A DNA stretch of 64,000 nucleotides from Bacteroidales bacterium UBA2861 (GTDB taxonomy: Bacteria > Bacteroidota > Bacteroidia > Bacteroidales > UBA932). The position numbers and the translations under genes were made by a program. The notes under the pieces are model-generated. The model was given only the letters and a program-made list of their open reading frames with translations, was not told where the DNA came from and ran no database searches. Shown here one piece after another: positions 8,893 through 17,550 of the stretch (positions are counted from its first letter, which is position 1; every line of letters begins with the position of its first letter). The stretch is from the NCBI GenBank assembly GCA_002350615.1, contig DEFD01000040.1, forward strand, positions 1 to 64,000, given 5' to 3'.

Positions 8893-9874
8893 TCACCACA
8901 AGCACCGTCATGCCCGGACGGAGGGCATCCACGTTTTCGGTCGGCACTGCGCGGACCTCGAAGGTCTTGGCATCATACATATCTGTTTCCTTGGTGGCTT
9001 TCCAAGTGGCGTAGGACTCCCTCACGGCCATGTAGTTCACTACGGCCTTGAGGCGTTTCCCGTCAAGCGCCGGGACGCTGAGCAGGAGCTCGTCGCCCAC
9101 GTTCATGCCGTGCAGATAGTCCTCGCGGATGTTGAAGGTGAACCAGAGGTCGGACAGGTCGGTGACGGTCATGATCGGCGAGCCTGTACCTACGAGTTCT
9201 CCCTGCTTGGGGTAGATATTGGAGATGACACCGTCAACCGGGCTGGTGAGATAGAGCTCGTCCAGATAGGAATTGACCTCCTGGATGGCGCCGTCAGCCT
9301 GGGCGACAAGGGCCTTCGCAGCCTGTTTGTCCTCTTCGCGCGCACCCTTCATGGCCATGTCGTACTGGCTCTTGGCCGCCTTGGTCTGGGCCACCGCAGC
9401 GTCGTATTTCGCCTTGGTTTCGTCATATTTCTGCGCAGCTATCACTTTCTGGTCGTAGAGTCTCTGCACACGGTCGAGGGACTTCTTCATCACGTCTTCC
9501 TGCACGAGGGCCTGCTGCCAGAGTTCGTAAGCGCCGGTTATCTGCTCCTGACGCGCACCGTTGCTGGCCTTGTTGCTCTGGGCCTGGGCGGCAGCGCGCG
9601 CAGCCCTTGCCTGGGCGAGTTTGGCCCGCACCTGGGGAGAATCTATGAACACTACGGTATCGCCCTTGCGGACATTCTGACCCTCACGCACGTAAAGTTC
9701 TTCTATGCGGCCGGGCACCATGCCGGAAATCCTGTATTCGGAAGCTTCCGCTTCGCCCTGGATTACGCGGGGACGCGGTTTACTCACAAGATAGCCTACA
9801 AAAGCTATCAAAAGCACTATCACCACCAGCGCCGCGACGCCGACCAGCAGATTGTAATTCTTTTTCTTTTCCAT
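8885..9874 (-). CDS. HlyD/EmrA-type periplasmic adaptor protein
   Basis: A 329-aa membrane-fusion protein. One N-terminal helix (about 9-29) anchors it in the inner membrane. A split lipoyl-like domain (EASEYRISGMVPGRIEELYV and later LTSPVDGVISNIY) flanks a long Ala/Gln/Lys-rich coiled-coil hairpin (about 80-210), and a beta-barrel domain follows. It bridges the inner-membrane permeases to the TolC-like channel. The gene starts one base after the tolC-type stop codon and overlaps the following permease gene by 8 bases. Confidence 0.93.
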   Translation of the reverse strand: MEKKKNYNLLVGVAALVVIVLLIAFVGYLVSKPRPRVIQGEAEASEYRISGMVPGRIEELYVREGQNVRKGDTVVFIDSPQVRAKLAQARAARAAAQAQSNKASNGARQEQITGAYELWQQALVQEDVMKKSLDRVQRLYDQKVIAAQKYDETKAKYDAAVAQTKAAKSQYDMAMKGAREEDKQAAKALVAQADGAIQEVNSYLDELYLTSPVDGVISNIYPKQGELVGTGSPIMTVTDLSDLWFTFNIREDYLHGMNVGDELLLSVPALDGKRLKAVVNYMAVRESYATWKATKETDMYDAKTFEVRAVPTENVDALRPGMTVLVVNE

Positions 9875-9875
9875 A

Positions 9876-11414
9876 TTATTTTATCTTTTTTTCTTCTGAA
9901 CCGAGATCGGAGACATAGCTGCCTTCCGCCTTTTTGATAAGAGAGTCGTTGAGTTGCACCTCAATGCCCGCGTCGATGTATTCCGAATGTGCCTTGAGCC
10001 ATGCCGTGTGGGCCCCGAGCGCCGTGTTGGCGTCGATAACCCCGGCGTCGAAACCGGCGGTGGCGGTACGGAGGTTCTCCTCGGCCACATCCAGGTTGGC
10101 CTGTGCGGTGGAGAGGCGCTCGAGGGCCTCCACCTGCTGCTGACGCAGCTGCGTGACCTGCAGGTTTATAAGATTGCAGGCATCTTCATATTTGCTGCGG
10201 TAGATCGTGGCCTCCGCCTTTGCCTTGCGGGTTTTCTGCAGCGCCTCGAAGCCGTGGAAAATGGGGATGTTCACCACTACCCCGGCACTCCAGTTGCTGC
10301 CGAATTCGTTTTCGAACCCGTGGTTCATATTGGGGTTCATCACTATATAGTTGGCTGTGAGGGCTATCTGGGGCAGCATGTCTGCCTGGGCTATTTTCAC
10401 CTTCTGGTCATAGATCGCGGACGCGAGTTCGAGCCGCCTCGTTTCGCTGCGGTCCGCTATCACCTGGTCCATGGACTTCGCTTCCGGAGTCTGCGGGAGA
10501 GGTACGTCTTCGGTGCCTTCGTCAGCAAGGCTGATCTCACTGTCCAACGGAAGTCCTATCTGCTTGCAGAGGAACATCTTGGCAAGTCTCAGTCCGTTCG
10601 TGGCCTTGGTGAGGGCCATGTCCGCGTCGTTGGATTTCACCCGCACCGTCAGTGCGTCGGCCTCGGTGGCCACGCCTTCCTGCACGCTTATCTCCACGTT
10701 GCCGAGCATGTTGCGAAGCAGCTGGGAATAGCTGTCGGCGAGCTTCTTCTTGGCAGCGACGGAAACCACTTGCCAGTAGGCCTGGTCCACCGCGACCAGG
10801 GCTTCGTCGTAATTGCCGTCGTATTCCAGGCGCGCAAGTTCTTCCGCATAGCGGGCCATCTTGTTGGAAGCCACTATCTTGCCTCCGGCGAAAATCGGCT
10901 GCTGCAGGGAGATGGCACCTACGAAGACATTGTCCAGGTCCGGATGGATGGCATCGTCGATAGCCTTGTCCACGGAAGCGCCCACCCCGTTCAGCACGGT
11001 GGCAAGCTCGGAGGAGGAAAGCCGCGTCATGATTTCCTGCCAGGTCTGGTTCTGCATGAGCTGCTGCGCCAGCTGGGGATCCTGTGCGATGATTCCCTGG
11101 ATCTGCTGCATAAGGGCGTCACGCGATGCCTGGACCCTGTCCCCGATACCCGAGAACTGAGGGATGGAGCGGTCGTCTATAAGCGAGAAGCCGCCTCCCA
11201 GATGCTGGTAGGTACCGATGGCGCTTATCTTCGGATAATAATAGGATGCCGCGATCTTGCGGTCGTATCCTGCCATTTCGAGCTTGGTTCTCTGCTGCAC
11301 GAGGTCCTTGTTCTGTTCGATGGCCATCCTGCGGCATTCGTCCAGCGTCAACTGTCTCTGGGCAGGAAGGAGCTGCGGGACAAGCGCAAGCAGCAACAAT
11401 AATGTTCTCTTCAT
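9876..11414 (-). CDS. TolC family outer-membrane efflux channel
   Basis: A 512-aa protein with a signal peptide (cleavage near LLPAQ, about residue 18) and the two-fold repeated alpha-helical structure of TolC/OEP proteins: LTLDECRRMAIEQNKDLVQQ near the start and a second half with VVNIPIFHGFEALQKTRKAKAE. An Ala/Gln-rich coiled-coil region precedes the C-terminus. It is the first gene of the operon TolC-HlyD-permease-permease-(rhamnosidase). It diverges from an AraC-type regulator across a 190-base intergenic region, the usual arrangement for a local activator or ligand sensor. Confidence 0.94.
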   Translation of the reverse strand: MKRTLLLLLALVPQLLPAQRQLTLDECRRMAIEQNKDLVQQRTKLEMAGYDRKIAASYYYPKISAIGTYQHLGGGFSLIDDRSIPQFSGIGDRVQASRDALMQQIQGIIAQDPQLAQQLMQNQTWQEIMTRLSSSELATVLNGVGASVDKAIDDAIHPDLDNVFVGAISLQQPIFAGGKIVASNKMARYAEELARLEYDGNYDEALVAVDQAYWQVVSVAAKKKLADSYSQLLRNMLGNVEISVQEGVATEADALTVRVKSNDADMALTKATNGLRLAKMFLCKQIGLPLDSEISLADEGTEDVPLPQTPEAKSMDQVIADRSETRRLELASAIYDQKVKIAQADMLPQIALTANYIVMNPNMNHGFENEFGSNWSAGVVVNIPIFHGFEALQKTRKAKAEATIYRSKYEDACNLINLQVTQLRQQQVEALERLSTAQANLDVAEENLRTATAGFDAGVIDANTALGAHTAWLKAHSEYIDAGIEVQLNDSLIKKAEGSYVSDLGSEEKKIK

Positions 11415-11526
11415 AAATACACTTTACTTTTCCGGCCGTCCCGTTCGGGATTGCCGGGCGAAGTCATTACAAAAGAGTTGCCATTTCTTTTCCTCTTTGG
11501 AGCAAAAAGGGACACAGATTTTATAT

Positions 11527-11560
11527 TTTGGTAGAATTTTGCGACTTTTTTGTATATTAG
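11527..11560 (+). promoter_or_regulatory. Candidate promoter of the AraC-type gene
   Basis: TTTG at 11527-11530 and TATATTAG at 11553-11560 lie 22 bases apart; the -7 box differs from TAnnTTTG at one base. The intergenic region (11415-11604) must also hold the promoter for the divergent efflux operon, but I see no full -7 match in that direction, consistent with an activator-dependent promoter. Confidence 0.4.
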
Positions 11561-11604
11561 CACAAGTTTTGAAGTTTGTCTGCCGCCAACCAAACCAAAA
11601 GAGA

Positions 11605-12519
11605 ATGAACCCGTCCACCCTGGAAATAGGACTTGCCGACCTGCGCAAGCTTTTCCCCGTCAAAGACAATGACACATTGTCAAACGATTTCTTCATTTCG
11701 GAAGTACGCTACAAGGAGTCCCTCGACATACTCAGGAGCCCCTGCCGTTTCGACGGCTACCTGGCGCTGTTCTGCGTGAGCGGTTCACTGCACATAGAGC
11801 TGAATCTCAAAAAGTACGAGGTTCTTCCCAACAGCCTGGTAATCAGCATTCCCGGGACGATAGGCAGGGTGGATATCGAGGCAGGGAGCCAGCTCGACGG
11901 GTTGCGTTTCGTGGCGGTTGCGGTATCCCGCGAATTCATATCGTCCGCAAGGGTGGATTTCGTGAGGCTCTTCAACGAAAGCCTGACCGCCCTGAGCAAT
12001 CCCTGCATAAGGCTAAGCGAAGAGGAACTGCAAACCTATTCTAAATTCTACGAACTCATCCAGGCCCTCATGAGGCAGAACCCGGAAAACATCCGGGACA
12101 TCCTCAGGCATCTGCTTTCTTCGGTGCTGTTCTATGCAGGTTCTACGATTGCCGCGCGCAAAGGCGAGGTGCATCTCCCGCTGGATTCCTCAAACGCCAG
12201 CTCCAGGGCAAAGCTCACCTTCGAGGCTTTCCTGAAACTGGTCGCGGACTATCACACCACGGAAAGGGGCATGGCATTCTATGCCGAAAAGCTCTGCCTC
12301 ACACCGAAATACCTTTCCAAACTAATCAAGCAGGTGAGCGGAAAGAGCGGTCCGGAATGGATTTCCTCCTTCGTGGTGATAGAGGCGAAAAACATGCTGA
12401 AGTACTCCGAAATGCCTGTAAAGGAGATCGTTTACCGCCTCAACTTCCCCAATTCATCGGTATTCTACAAGTTTTTCAAGGCCCACACCGGCATGACGCC
12501 CACCGAATACAGGGGTTAG
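11605..12519 (+). CDS. AraC family transcriptional regulator
   Basis: A 304-aa protein starting at the ATG at 11605; the open frame continues upstream but that part is not coding-like. The N-terminal 180 residues are a cupin-like sensory part (AALFCVSGSLHIELN-like stretch). The C-terminal about 100 residues carry two helix-turn-helix motifs of the AraC family: MAFYAEKLCLTPKYLSKLIK and the conserved VKEIVYRLNFPNSSVFYKFF plus TGMTPTEYR. It is transcribed away from the TolC-type efflux operon and most likely controls it. Confidence 0.93.
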   Translation: MNPSTLEIGLADLRKLFPVKDNDTLSNDFFISEVRYKESLDILRSPCRFDGYLALFCVSGSLHIELNLKKYEVLPNSLVISIPGTIGRVDIEAGSQLDGLRFVAVAVSREFISSARVDFVRLFNESLTALSNPCIRLSEEELQTYSKFYELIQALMRQNPENIRDILRHLLSSVLFYAGSTIAARKGEVHLPLDSSNASSRAKLTFEAFLKLVADYHTTERGMAFYAEKLCLTPKYLSKLIKQVSGKSGPEWISSFVVIEAKNMLKYSEMPVKEIVYRLNFPNSSVFYKFFKAHTGMTPTEYRG

Positions 12520-12531
12520 TCGTTTTTCATA

Positions 12532-12561
12532 TTGTCCATTGCCGGACTTTGCTTATCTTTG
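12532..12561 (+). promoter_or_regulatory. Promoter of the mscS-type operon
   Basis: TTG (12532-12534) and TATCTTTG (12554-12561) are separated by 19 bases. The -7 box ends only 6 bases before the ATG at 12568, so the transcript should begin at or next to the start codon. Confidence 0.65.
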
Positions 12562-12567
12562 TAAGCT

Positions 12568-15207
12568 ATGCGTACCAATTCAAAAAAACTGATCGTGACG
12601 ATTGCGGCCGTCCTTGCCGGGACCGCCGCTTTTGCCGTTTTCAATGAAAGGAATCTCGGGCAGACCATTGCGGTGCTGCGCAGCGAACTTGCATCGCAGA
12701 ATGCCAAGATGGAAGCGGTGAACGCCCGTATGAAGGGCAACAGAATGGCCCAGCACCAGGAAATGGTGAGTATGGTGCAGCGCTGCAACGAACTGTCGCT
12801 CATGCTCTACTCCCAGAACCAGGATTTCACTTTCGACATAACCTATACGCTCAAGGAGGCCACGAAGGAATACCAGAACTTCAGCAAACGCCAGAAGCCA
12901 TACAACGAGATAATTTCCACGTTCAACATGGAAATAGACCGCTACGAAAGGCTGCTGGAATCCCTGCGCAGGCTTCCTCCCGTAATGGATCCCCTCCCCG
13001 AAGTTCCGGACAGCCTCACCCATAGCGCAGGCGAATTCGGCTTCGGAATGAGGCCGCGGAACGGCGCTCCCAGGCCACAGAGGCAGCTGTCTCACGCCGA
13101 TTCGGTGCGCCGTGCCCAGCTGGACTCCACCCGCAGGGCTTTCGTGCTTGATTCTATAGGACAGGTGAACCGCGACTCCTGCATCTATTACGCGAAAAAC
13201 CTGCTCAAGCTGTACCAGCAGAACAAGCGGCGCGTCACCCGGGACAGCACCCACTACGCCGAAACCGCCATCCGTCTCAAGGAGACTTACGACTACGCCC
13301 AGTCCCGGTACCGCAGCCTGCAGAAGAACATATTCATAGAAGGCCAGCTCAACTACTTCAAGGTGCTGAAAATCTTCAAGGTTTACAGCAAGATGGCCGC
13401 CAACGAGGCCAGAGAGAAGTATGATTCCAATTTCGGCGGAGCCTTCACGCCCGCAAAGAGCGAATGGCGCGGCCCGGTGGTCACGGGATTCGTCATCTAC
13501 GTGCTTTTCTACCTGATAATCGCCTCGCTCCTGTCGTCCATAGTCATAAATATCCTTGCACGCAAGGTAAAGGCTTTCCGGACGGATAATTTCCGGCGGC
13601 GCAAGCCCATGCTCATAATGCTGTTCGGGGCGCTTGTATTCGCCGTCACCATAATGGTAGCCAACCAGTTCGTGAAGCAGAACTTCTTCGTGGTGGCTTC
13701 CGGGCTTCTTCTCACCTATGCATGGCTGCTCATCGCCATCCTGCTGTCCCTTCTCATACACCTGGACGCGGAGCAGGCCAAGGCCGGGTTCAAGCTCTAC
13801 CTCCCCATCATCCTGCTCGGGCTCGTGGTCATCACCTTCCGCATAGTATTCATCCCCAACAAGCTCGTCAACCTCATCTTCCCTCCGGTGATGCTGGCCT
13901 TCTTCCTTTGGCAGGCACACATCTGCCGCAAGGAGCGCAAGAGCATCAAGACCGCGGACATCGCATTCTCCGGCCTCACGCTCTTCATAATGGGAGTGGC
14001 GCTGGTGATGTCCTGGATGGGCTATGTGCTGATGAGCATCCAGCTCCTGGTGTGGTGGCTCTTCCAGATTGCCGCCATCCAGACCATTACCGCGGCCACC
14101 GACATCCTTGACATTTATGAGAAGGACAAGCTCGTTCCCGCCCTGCAGGCCAAGGGCAAGCATGTGACAAAGGAGAACCTGAGGGGCGGCGAATTCATAA
14201 AGAGCACCTGGATCTACGATCTTCTGAAATATGCCCTGCTCCCTTCCCTGAGCATACTGTCGCTGCCTTTCTGCATCTACATGGCATCCGACATGTTCGA
14301 CCTCACAAGCATCTGCACCGAGCTGTTCAACAAGAATTTCTTCGCGATCACGAGCAAGGAAGGAGGCGAGATCCTGTCCCTGAGCTTTATGAAGATCATC
14401 ATAGTGTCGGCCCTGTTCTTCGTGTTCAAGTACCTGAACTACGCGGGCAAAGCCTTCTACAAGCAATATAAGATAAAGAAGATACGCAAAGAGAGCCAGC
14501 AGGAGAACATCCTCGACAACCAGATAAACCTCACGCTCGCCAACAATCTCATAGGCATAGTGATCTGGCTGATTTACGCCGTGTCCTTCGTCCTGACATT
14601 CAAAATCCCGATGGGAGCCATCTCGATAATAGCCGCCGGCCTCGCTACCGGTATCGGTTTGGCCTTGAAGGACATCCTGAACAACTTCATCTACGGACTG
14701 CAGCTCATGAGCGGGCGTCTCCGCGTAGGCGACATGATAGAGTGCGACGGCATCCGCGGCAAAGTTTCCGAAATCTCGTACCAGAGTACCCAGATCGCAG
14801 CCCTGGACGGTTCGCTCATATCTTTCACCAACACCACCCTCTTCAACAAGAACTTCAAGAACCTCACAAGGAATTCACCATACGAATTCGTCAAGATAGT
14901 CGTGGGCGTGAGCTACGGCACCGATGTTGAGAAGGTGCGCGACGTCCTCATGCACGCCCTCAAATCCGACCGCCGCAAAGACAAGTACGGACGCGAGATC
15001 CTTGATCCAAGCTACGGCAAGGACGGCATCAGCGTGGTCTTCGACGAGTTTGCGGACAGCAGCGTAAACATTGCCGTGAAGCAGTTCGTGATAGTGGAGG
15101 AGAAGGCCGCTTACATCTCCGCGACCCAGGAGAAGATTTACAATGCCCTCAACGAGGCTGGAATCGAGATTCCTTTCCCTCAGAGGGACATCCACGTGAG
15201 GCAGTAA
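12568..15207 (+). CDS. Large MscS-family mechanosensitive channel
   Basis: An 879-aa inner-membrane protein. An N-terminal helix is followed by a long periplasmic coiled-coil-rich part (about 30-290), then about ten hydrophobic segments, and the MscS pore and cytoplasmic domains at the C-terminus. The pore helix with its Gly/Ala pattern is visible at IIAAGLATGIGLALKDILNN, followed by the beta domain start LRVGDMIECDGIRGKVSEI. Length and layout resemble the MscK/YbdG-large group rather than the small MscS. It would release solutes on hypo-osmotic shock. The MATE gene begins at the very next base after its stop, so both are translated from one mRNA. Confidence 0.92.
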   Translation: MRTNSKKLIVTIAAVLAGTAAFAVFNERNLGQTIAVLRSELASQNAKMEAVNARMKGNRMAQHQEMVSMVQRCNELSLMLYSQNQDFTFDITYTLKEATKEYQNFSKRQKPYNEIISTFNMEIDRYERLLESLRRLPPVMDPLPEVPDSLTHSAGEFGFGMRPRNGAPRPQRQLSHADSVRRAQLDSTRRAFVLDSIGQVNRDSCIYYAKNLLKLYQQNKRRVTRDSTHYAETAIRLKETYDYAQSRYRSLQKNIFIEGQLNYFKVLKIFKVYSKMAANEAREKYDSNFGGAFTPAKSEWRGPVVTGFVIYVLFYLIIASLLSSIVINILARKVKAFRTDNFRRRKPMLIMLFGALVFAVTIMVANQFVKQNFFVVASGLLLTYAWLLIAILLSLLIHLDAEQAKAGFKLYLPIILLGLVVITFRIVFIPNKLVNLIFPPVMLAFFLWQAHICRKERKSIKTADIAFSGLTLFIMGVALVMSWMGYVLMSIQLLVWWLFQIAAIQTITAATDILDIYEKDKLVPALQAKGKHVTKENLRGGEFIKSTWIYDLLKYALLPSLSILSLPFCIYMASDMFDLTSICTELFNKNFFAITSKEGGEILSLSFMKIIIVSALFFVFKYLNYAGKAFYKQYKIKKIRKESQQENILDNQINLTLANNLIGIVIWLIYAVSFVLTFKIPMGAISIIAAGLATGIGLALKDILNNFIYGLQLMSGRLRVGDMIECDGIRGKVSEISYQSTQIAALDGSLISFTNTTLFNKNFKNLTRNSPYEFVKIVVGVSYGTDVEKVRDVLMHALKSDRRKDKYGREILDPSYGKDGISVVFDEFADSSVNIAVKQFVIVEEKAAYISATQEKIYNALNEAGIEIPFPQRDIHVRQ

Positions 15208-16611
15208 ATGGCAGCATCCAAAGATTTACTGCTCAGCAGGTTGCGCGGAGGCGCCCCGATGTCTTTCGGGGACAGGATAAGGCTTTCCTGGCTGCTGGGC
15301 CTGCCGGCCATCCTCGCGCAGCTCTCCACCATACTCATGGAATACATCGATGCGGGCATGGTGGGACGCCTGGGTTCCGACAAGGCCGCGGCGATAGGTC
15401 TGGTTTCCACCAGCACCTGGATAATGATGGGATTCAGCATGGCGGTAAGCTCCGGCTTCACCGTGCAGGTGGCCCAGCTGATAGGGTCCCGCGACTATGC
15501 AAAGGCAAGGCTGGTCATGCGCAAGGCATTCCTGGCCTCGCTTCTGTTCAGCATCTCCCTGGCCTTCGGCGGGGTTGCCCTCAGCGGGCCCCTTCCCCAC
15601 TGGCTCGGAGGGGACGCGTCCATCGCCGCGGATGCGAGCGCCTATTTCCTCATCTGGTGCGCCTTCCTTCCGGTATCCCACATAGGATTCCTGTGCTGCG
15701 CCCTGCTGCAGGCGAGCGGCAACATGAAGATTCCCAGCATAGTGGAGATAAGCGCCTGTGTGCTGGACGTTATACTCAATTATCTGTTTATCTATGTCCT
15801 GGGCATGGGCGTGAAGGGAGCAGCCCTCGGCACCGGGCTGGCGACGCTGCTTACCCATGTCTTCGCGCTTTGGTTCCTGCTCCGCAGGAGCCCTGAGCTG
15901 AACATCCGCCAGGACCGCCTGGACGAAAGTCGGGAGACTTCCGGCATCGCCCAATGGATTCCCGACAAGGATACGCTACGCAAGGCTTTCGGGATTACCG
16001 GGCCGATGTGGCTGCAGAATCTCGTGATGCGCGGTGCCTACGTGGTGAGCACGCTGATCGTGGCGCCACTGGGAAACATAGCTATAGCTGCCAACTCCTT
16101 TGCAATAATCGCTGAAAGTTTCTGTTATATGCCTGGATACGGCCTTGAGGAAGCTTCGCAGTCGCTTGTCGGACAGAGCATCGGAGCCAAGCGCAGGGAC
16201 CTTGCCAGGCAGTTCGCATATATCTGCACCGGGATGGCCTCAGTGATGATGACCTTCCTGGGAGTGCTGATGTTCATCTTCGCTCCGCAGATGATGTCGG
16301 TGCTCACCGAAGATCCGGAGGTTATCGCGCTCGGAGCCAAAGTGCTGAGGATAGAAGCCTTTGCGGAAACGATGTATGCGGTGTCCATGGTGGCTTACGG
16401 CTCCTGCGTCGGCGCTGGAGACACCATGGTGCCGATGGTGCTGAATTTCATAAGCATGTGGGTGGTTCGCATCGGCCTCGCACTGCTGCTCGTACCCCGT
16501 TACGGACTTGTGGGATATTGGATTGCGATGTGTGTCGAACTCAATGTCAGGGGCCTGATTTTTGCGTTCCGACTCAGAGGAAAAAATTGGATGAAAAAAG
16601 TTCTTATATGA
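15208..16611 (+). CDS. MATE family efflux transporter
   Basis: A 467-aa inner-membrane protein with about twelve membrane helices arranged as two homologous MatE halves (QLSTILMEYIDAGMVGRLG in the first, ITGPMWLQNLVMRGAYVVS in the second). MATE proteins expel cationic drugs or metabolites using Na+ or H+. The start codon abuts the mscS-type stop, and the stop codon overlaps the next start (ATGA), so the three genes form an operon. The substrate cannot be read from the sequence. Confidence 0.93.
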   Translation: MAASKDLLLSRLRGGAPMSFGDRIRLSWLLGLPAILAQLSTILMEYIDAGMVGRLGSDKAAAIGLVSTSTWIMMGFSMAVSSGFTVQVAQLIGSRDYAKARLVMRKAFLASLLFSISLAFGGVALSGPLPHWLGGDASIAADASAYFLIWCAFLPVSHIGFLCCALLQASGNMKIPSIVEISACVLDVILNYLFIYVLGMGVKGAALGTGLATLLTHVFALWFLLRRSPELNIRQDRLDESRETSGIAQWIPDKDTLRKAFGITGPMWLQNLVMRGAYVVSTLIVAPLGNIAIAANSFAIIAESFCYMPGYGLEEASQSLVGQSIGAKRRDLARQFAYICTGMASVMMTFLGVLMFIFAPQMMSVLTEDPEVIALGAKVLRIEAFAETMYAVSMVAYGSCVGAGDTMVPMVLNFISMWVVRIGLALLLVPRYGLVGYWIAMCVELNVRGLIFAFRLRGKNWMKKVLI

Positions 16612-17462
16612 AAACTATTGAAAAACAGGAATTCGGGGGCGAAAGGCCCCTTTATTGTGAGCATGGGCTTGTCCTAAGGGACTCGATTATACACGCAGGT
16701 GAATCTTCGCTCAAGGAAGGTTCCGACATTTTGGCAGAGAACTGCCGCTTCGAAGGCAAATATCCTTTCTGGGAATGTGACAATGTGACCATAAAGAACT
16801 GCACTTTCACGGAAGGCGCACGAGCAGCCCTGTGGTATGCGAGGAATTATGTTATGGAAGACAGCCTCGTGGAAGCGCCCAAGATGTTCCGGGAGATGGA
16901 CGGTCTCACGCTCAGGCGCGTGAAGATGCCGAATGCCGCCGAAACGCTGTGGGGCTGCCGCGGAGTCAAGGTGGAAGGTCTTGAAGTAGAGAAAGGCGAT
17001 TATATTTTCATGCACGGCAAGGACCTGGACATCAGGGATTTCAAGCTTCAGGGCAATTATTCGTTCCAGTACTGCAAGGACGTAGTCATCCGTGACAGCG
17101 AACTTCACACCAAGGACGCTTTCTGGCAGACCGAAAACGTCACCGTGTATGATTCGTTCATAAACGGGGAATACCTCGGCTGGTACTCCAAGAACCTGCA
17201 CCTCGTCCGCTGCCGCATAGGCGGCACCCAGCCCCTCTGCTACTGCGAGGATCTGGTGCTCGAAGACTGCATCTTCGAGCCGGACGCCGACCTGGCTTTC
17301 GAATACTCGGACGTCCAGGCGGTCGTAAAGGGCAATATACCCTCCGTCAAGAATCCCCGGCACGGCAGCGTCAAGGCCGACAGCATCGGGGAGATCATCA
17401 TCGACGACAATATCAAGGCGCCGGGCGATTGCACAATTTCGGCGCCTATGCCAAATAGCTGA
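16608..17462 (+). CDS. DUF3737 family protein
   Basis: A 284-aa protein starting at the ATG at 16608, which overlaps the MATE stop codon; the frame is open further upstream but lies inside the MATE gene. The protein has no signal peptide. It is built of repeated short beta turns with recurring patterns such as CRFEGKYPFWECDNV, CTFTEGARAALWYA and DSFINGEYLGWYSKN, predicted to stack as a cytosolic right-handed beta helix. This is the pattern of the DUF3737 family, whose function is unknown. Family members often sit near transport or amino-acid genes, and here one lies between a MATE exporter and a C-S lyase. A role linked to exported or degraded small molecules is only a guess. Confidence 0.85.
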   Translation: MKTIEKQEFGGERPLYCEHGLVLRDSIIHAGESSLKEGSDILAENCRFEGKYPFWECDNVTIKNCTFTEGARAALWYARNYVMEDSLVEAPKMFREMDGLTLRRVKMPNAAETLWGCRGVKVEGLEVEKGDYIFMHGKDLDIRDFKLQGNYSFQYCKDVVIRDSELHTKDAFWQTENVTVYDSFINGEYLGWYSKNLHLVRCRIGGTQPLCYCEDLVLEDCIFEPDADLAFEYSDVQAVVKGNIPSVKNPRHGSVKADSIGEIIIDDNIKAPGDCTISAPMPNS

Positions 17463-17479
17463 TTTTCAGTATTTTATAC

Positions 17480-17512
17480 AAATCAAATTGCGCAAATTGC
17501 GCAATTTGATTT
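17480..17512. repeat. 33-bp perfect inverted repeat
   Basis: Arms AAATCAAATTGCGCAA (17480-17495) and its exact complement (17497-17512) flank a single A. Inside it, TTGCGCAA, itself a palindrome, occurs twice 9 bp apart. It lies between the DUF3737 and PatB-type genes. It may be an operator for a dimeric regulator or, read as RNA, a terminator-like stem, although the T run behind it is short. Confidence 0.8.
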
Positions 17513-17550
17513 TAGGAAGTATCTAATAAACAATAAGATAGCAAAAACGG

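Noticed and set aside
9954..11402. Plus-strand open frame of 482 codons opposite the TolC gene
   Set aside because: Antisense shadow; the minus-strand TolC repeats are unambiguous.
12580..14466. Long minus-strand open frame (628 codons) opposite the MscS gene
   Set aside because: It is the antisense shadow of a GC-rich gene with clear family motifs; its His/Glu/Leu-rich translation has no recognisable domain.
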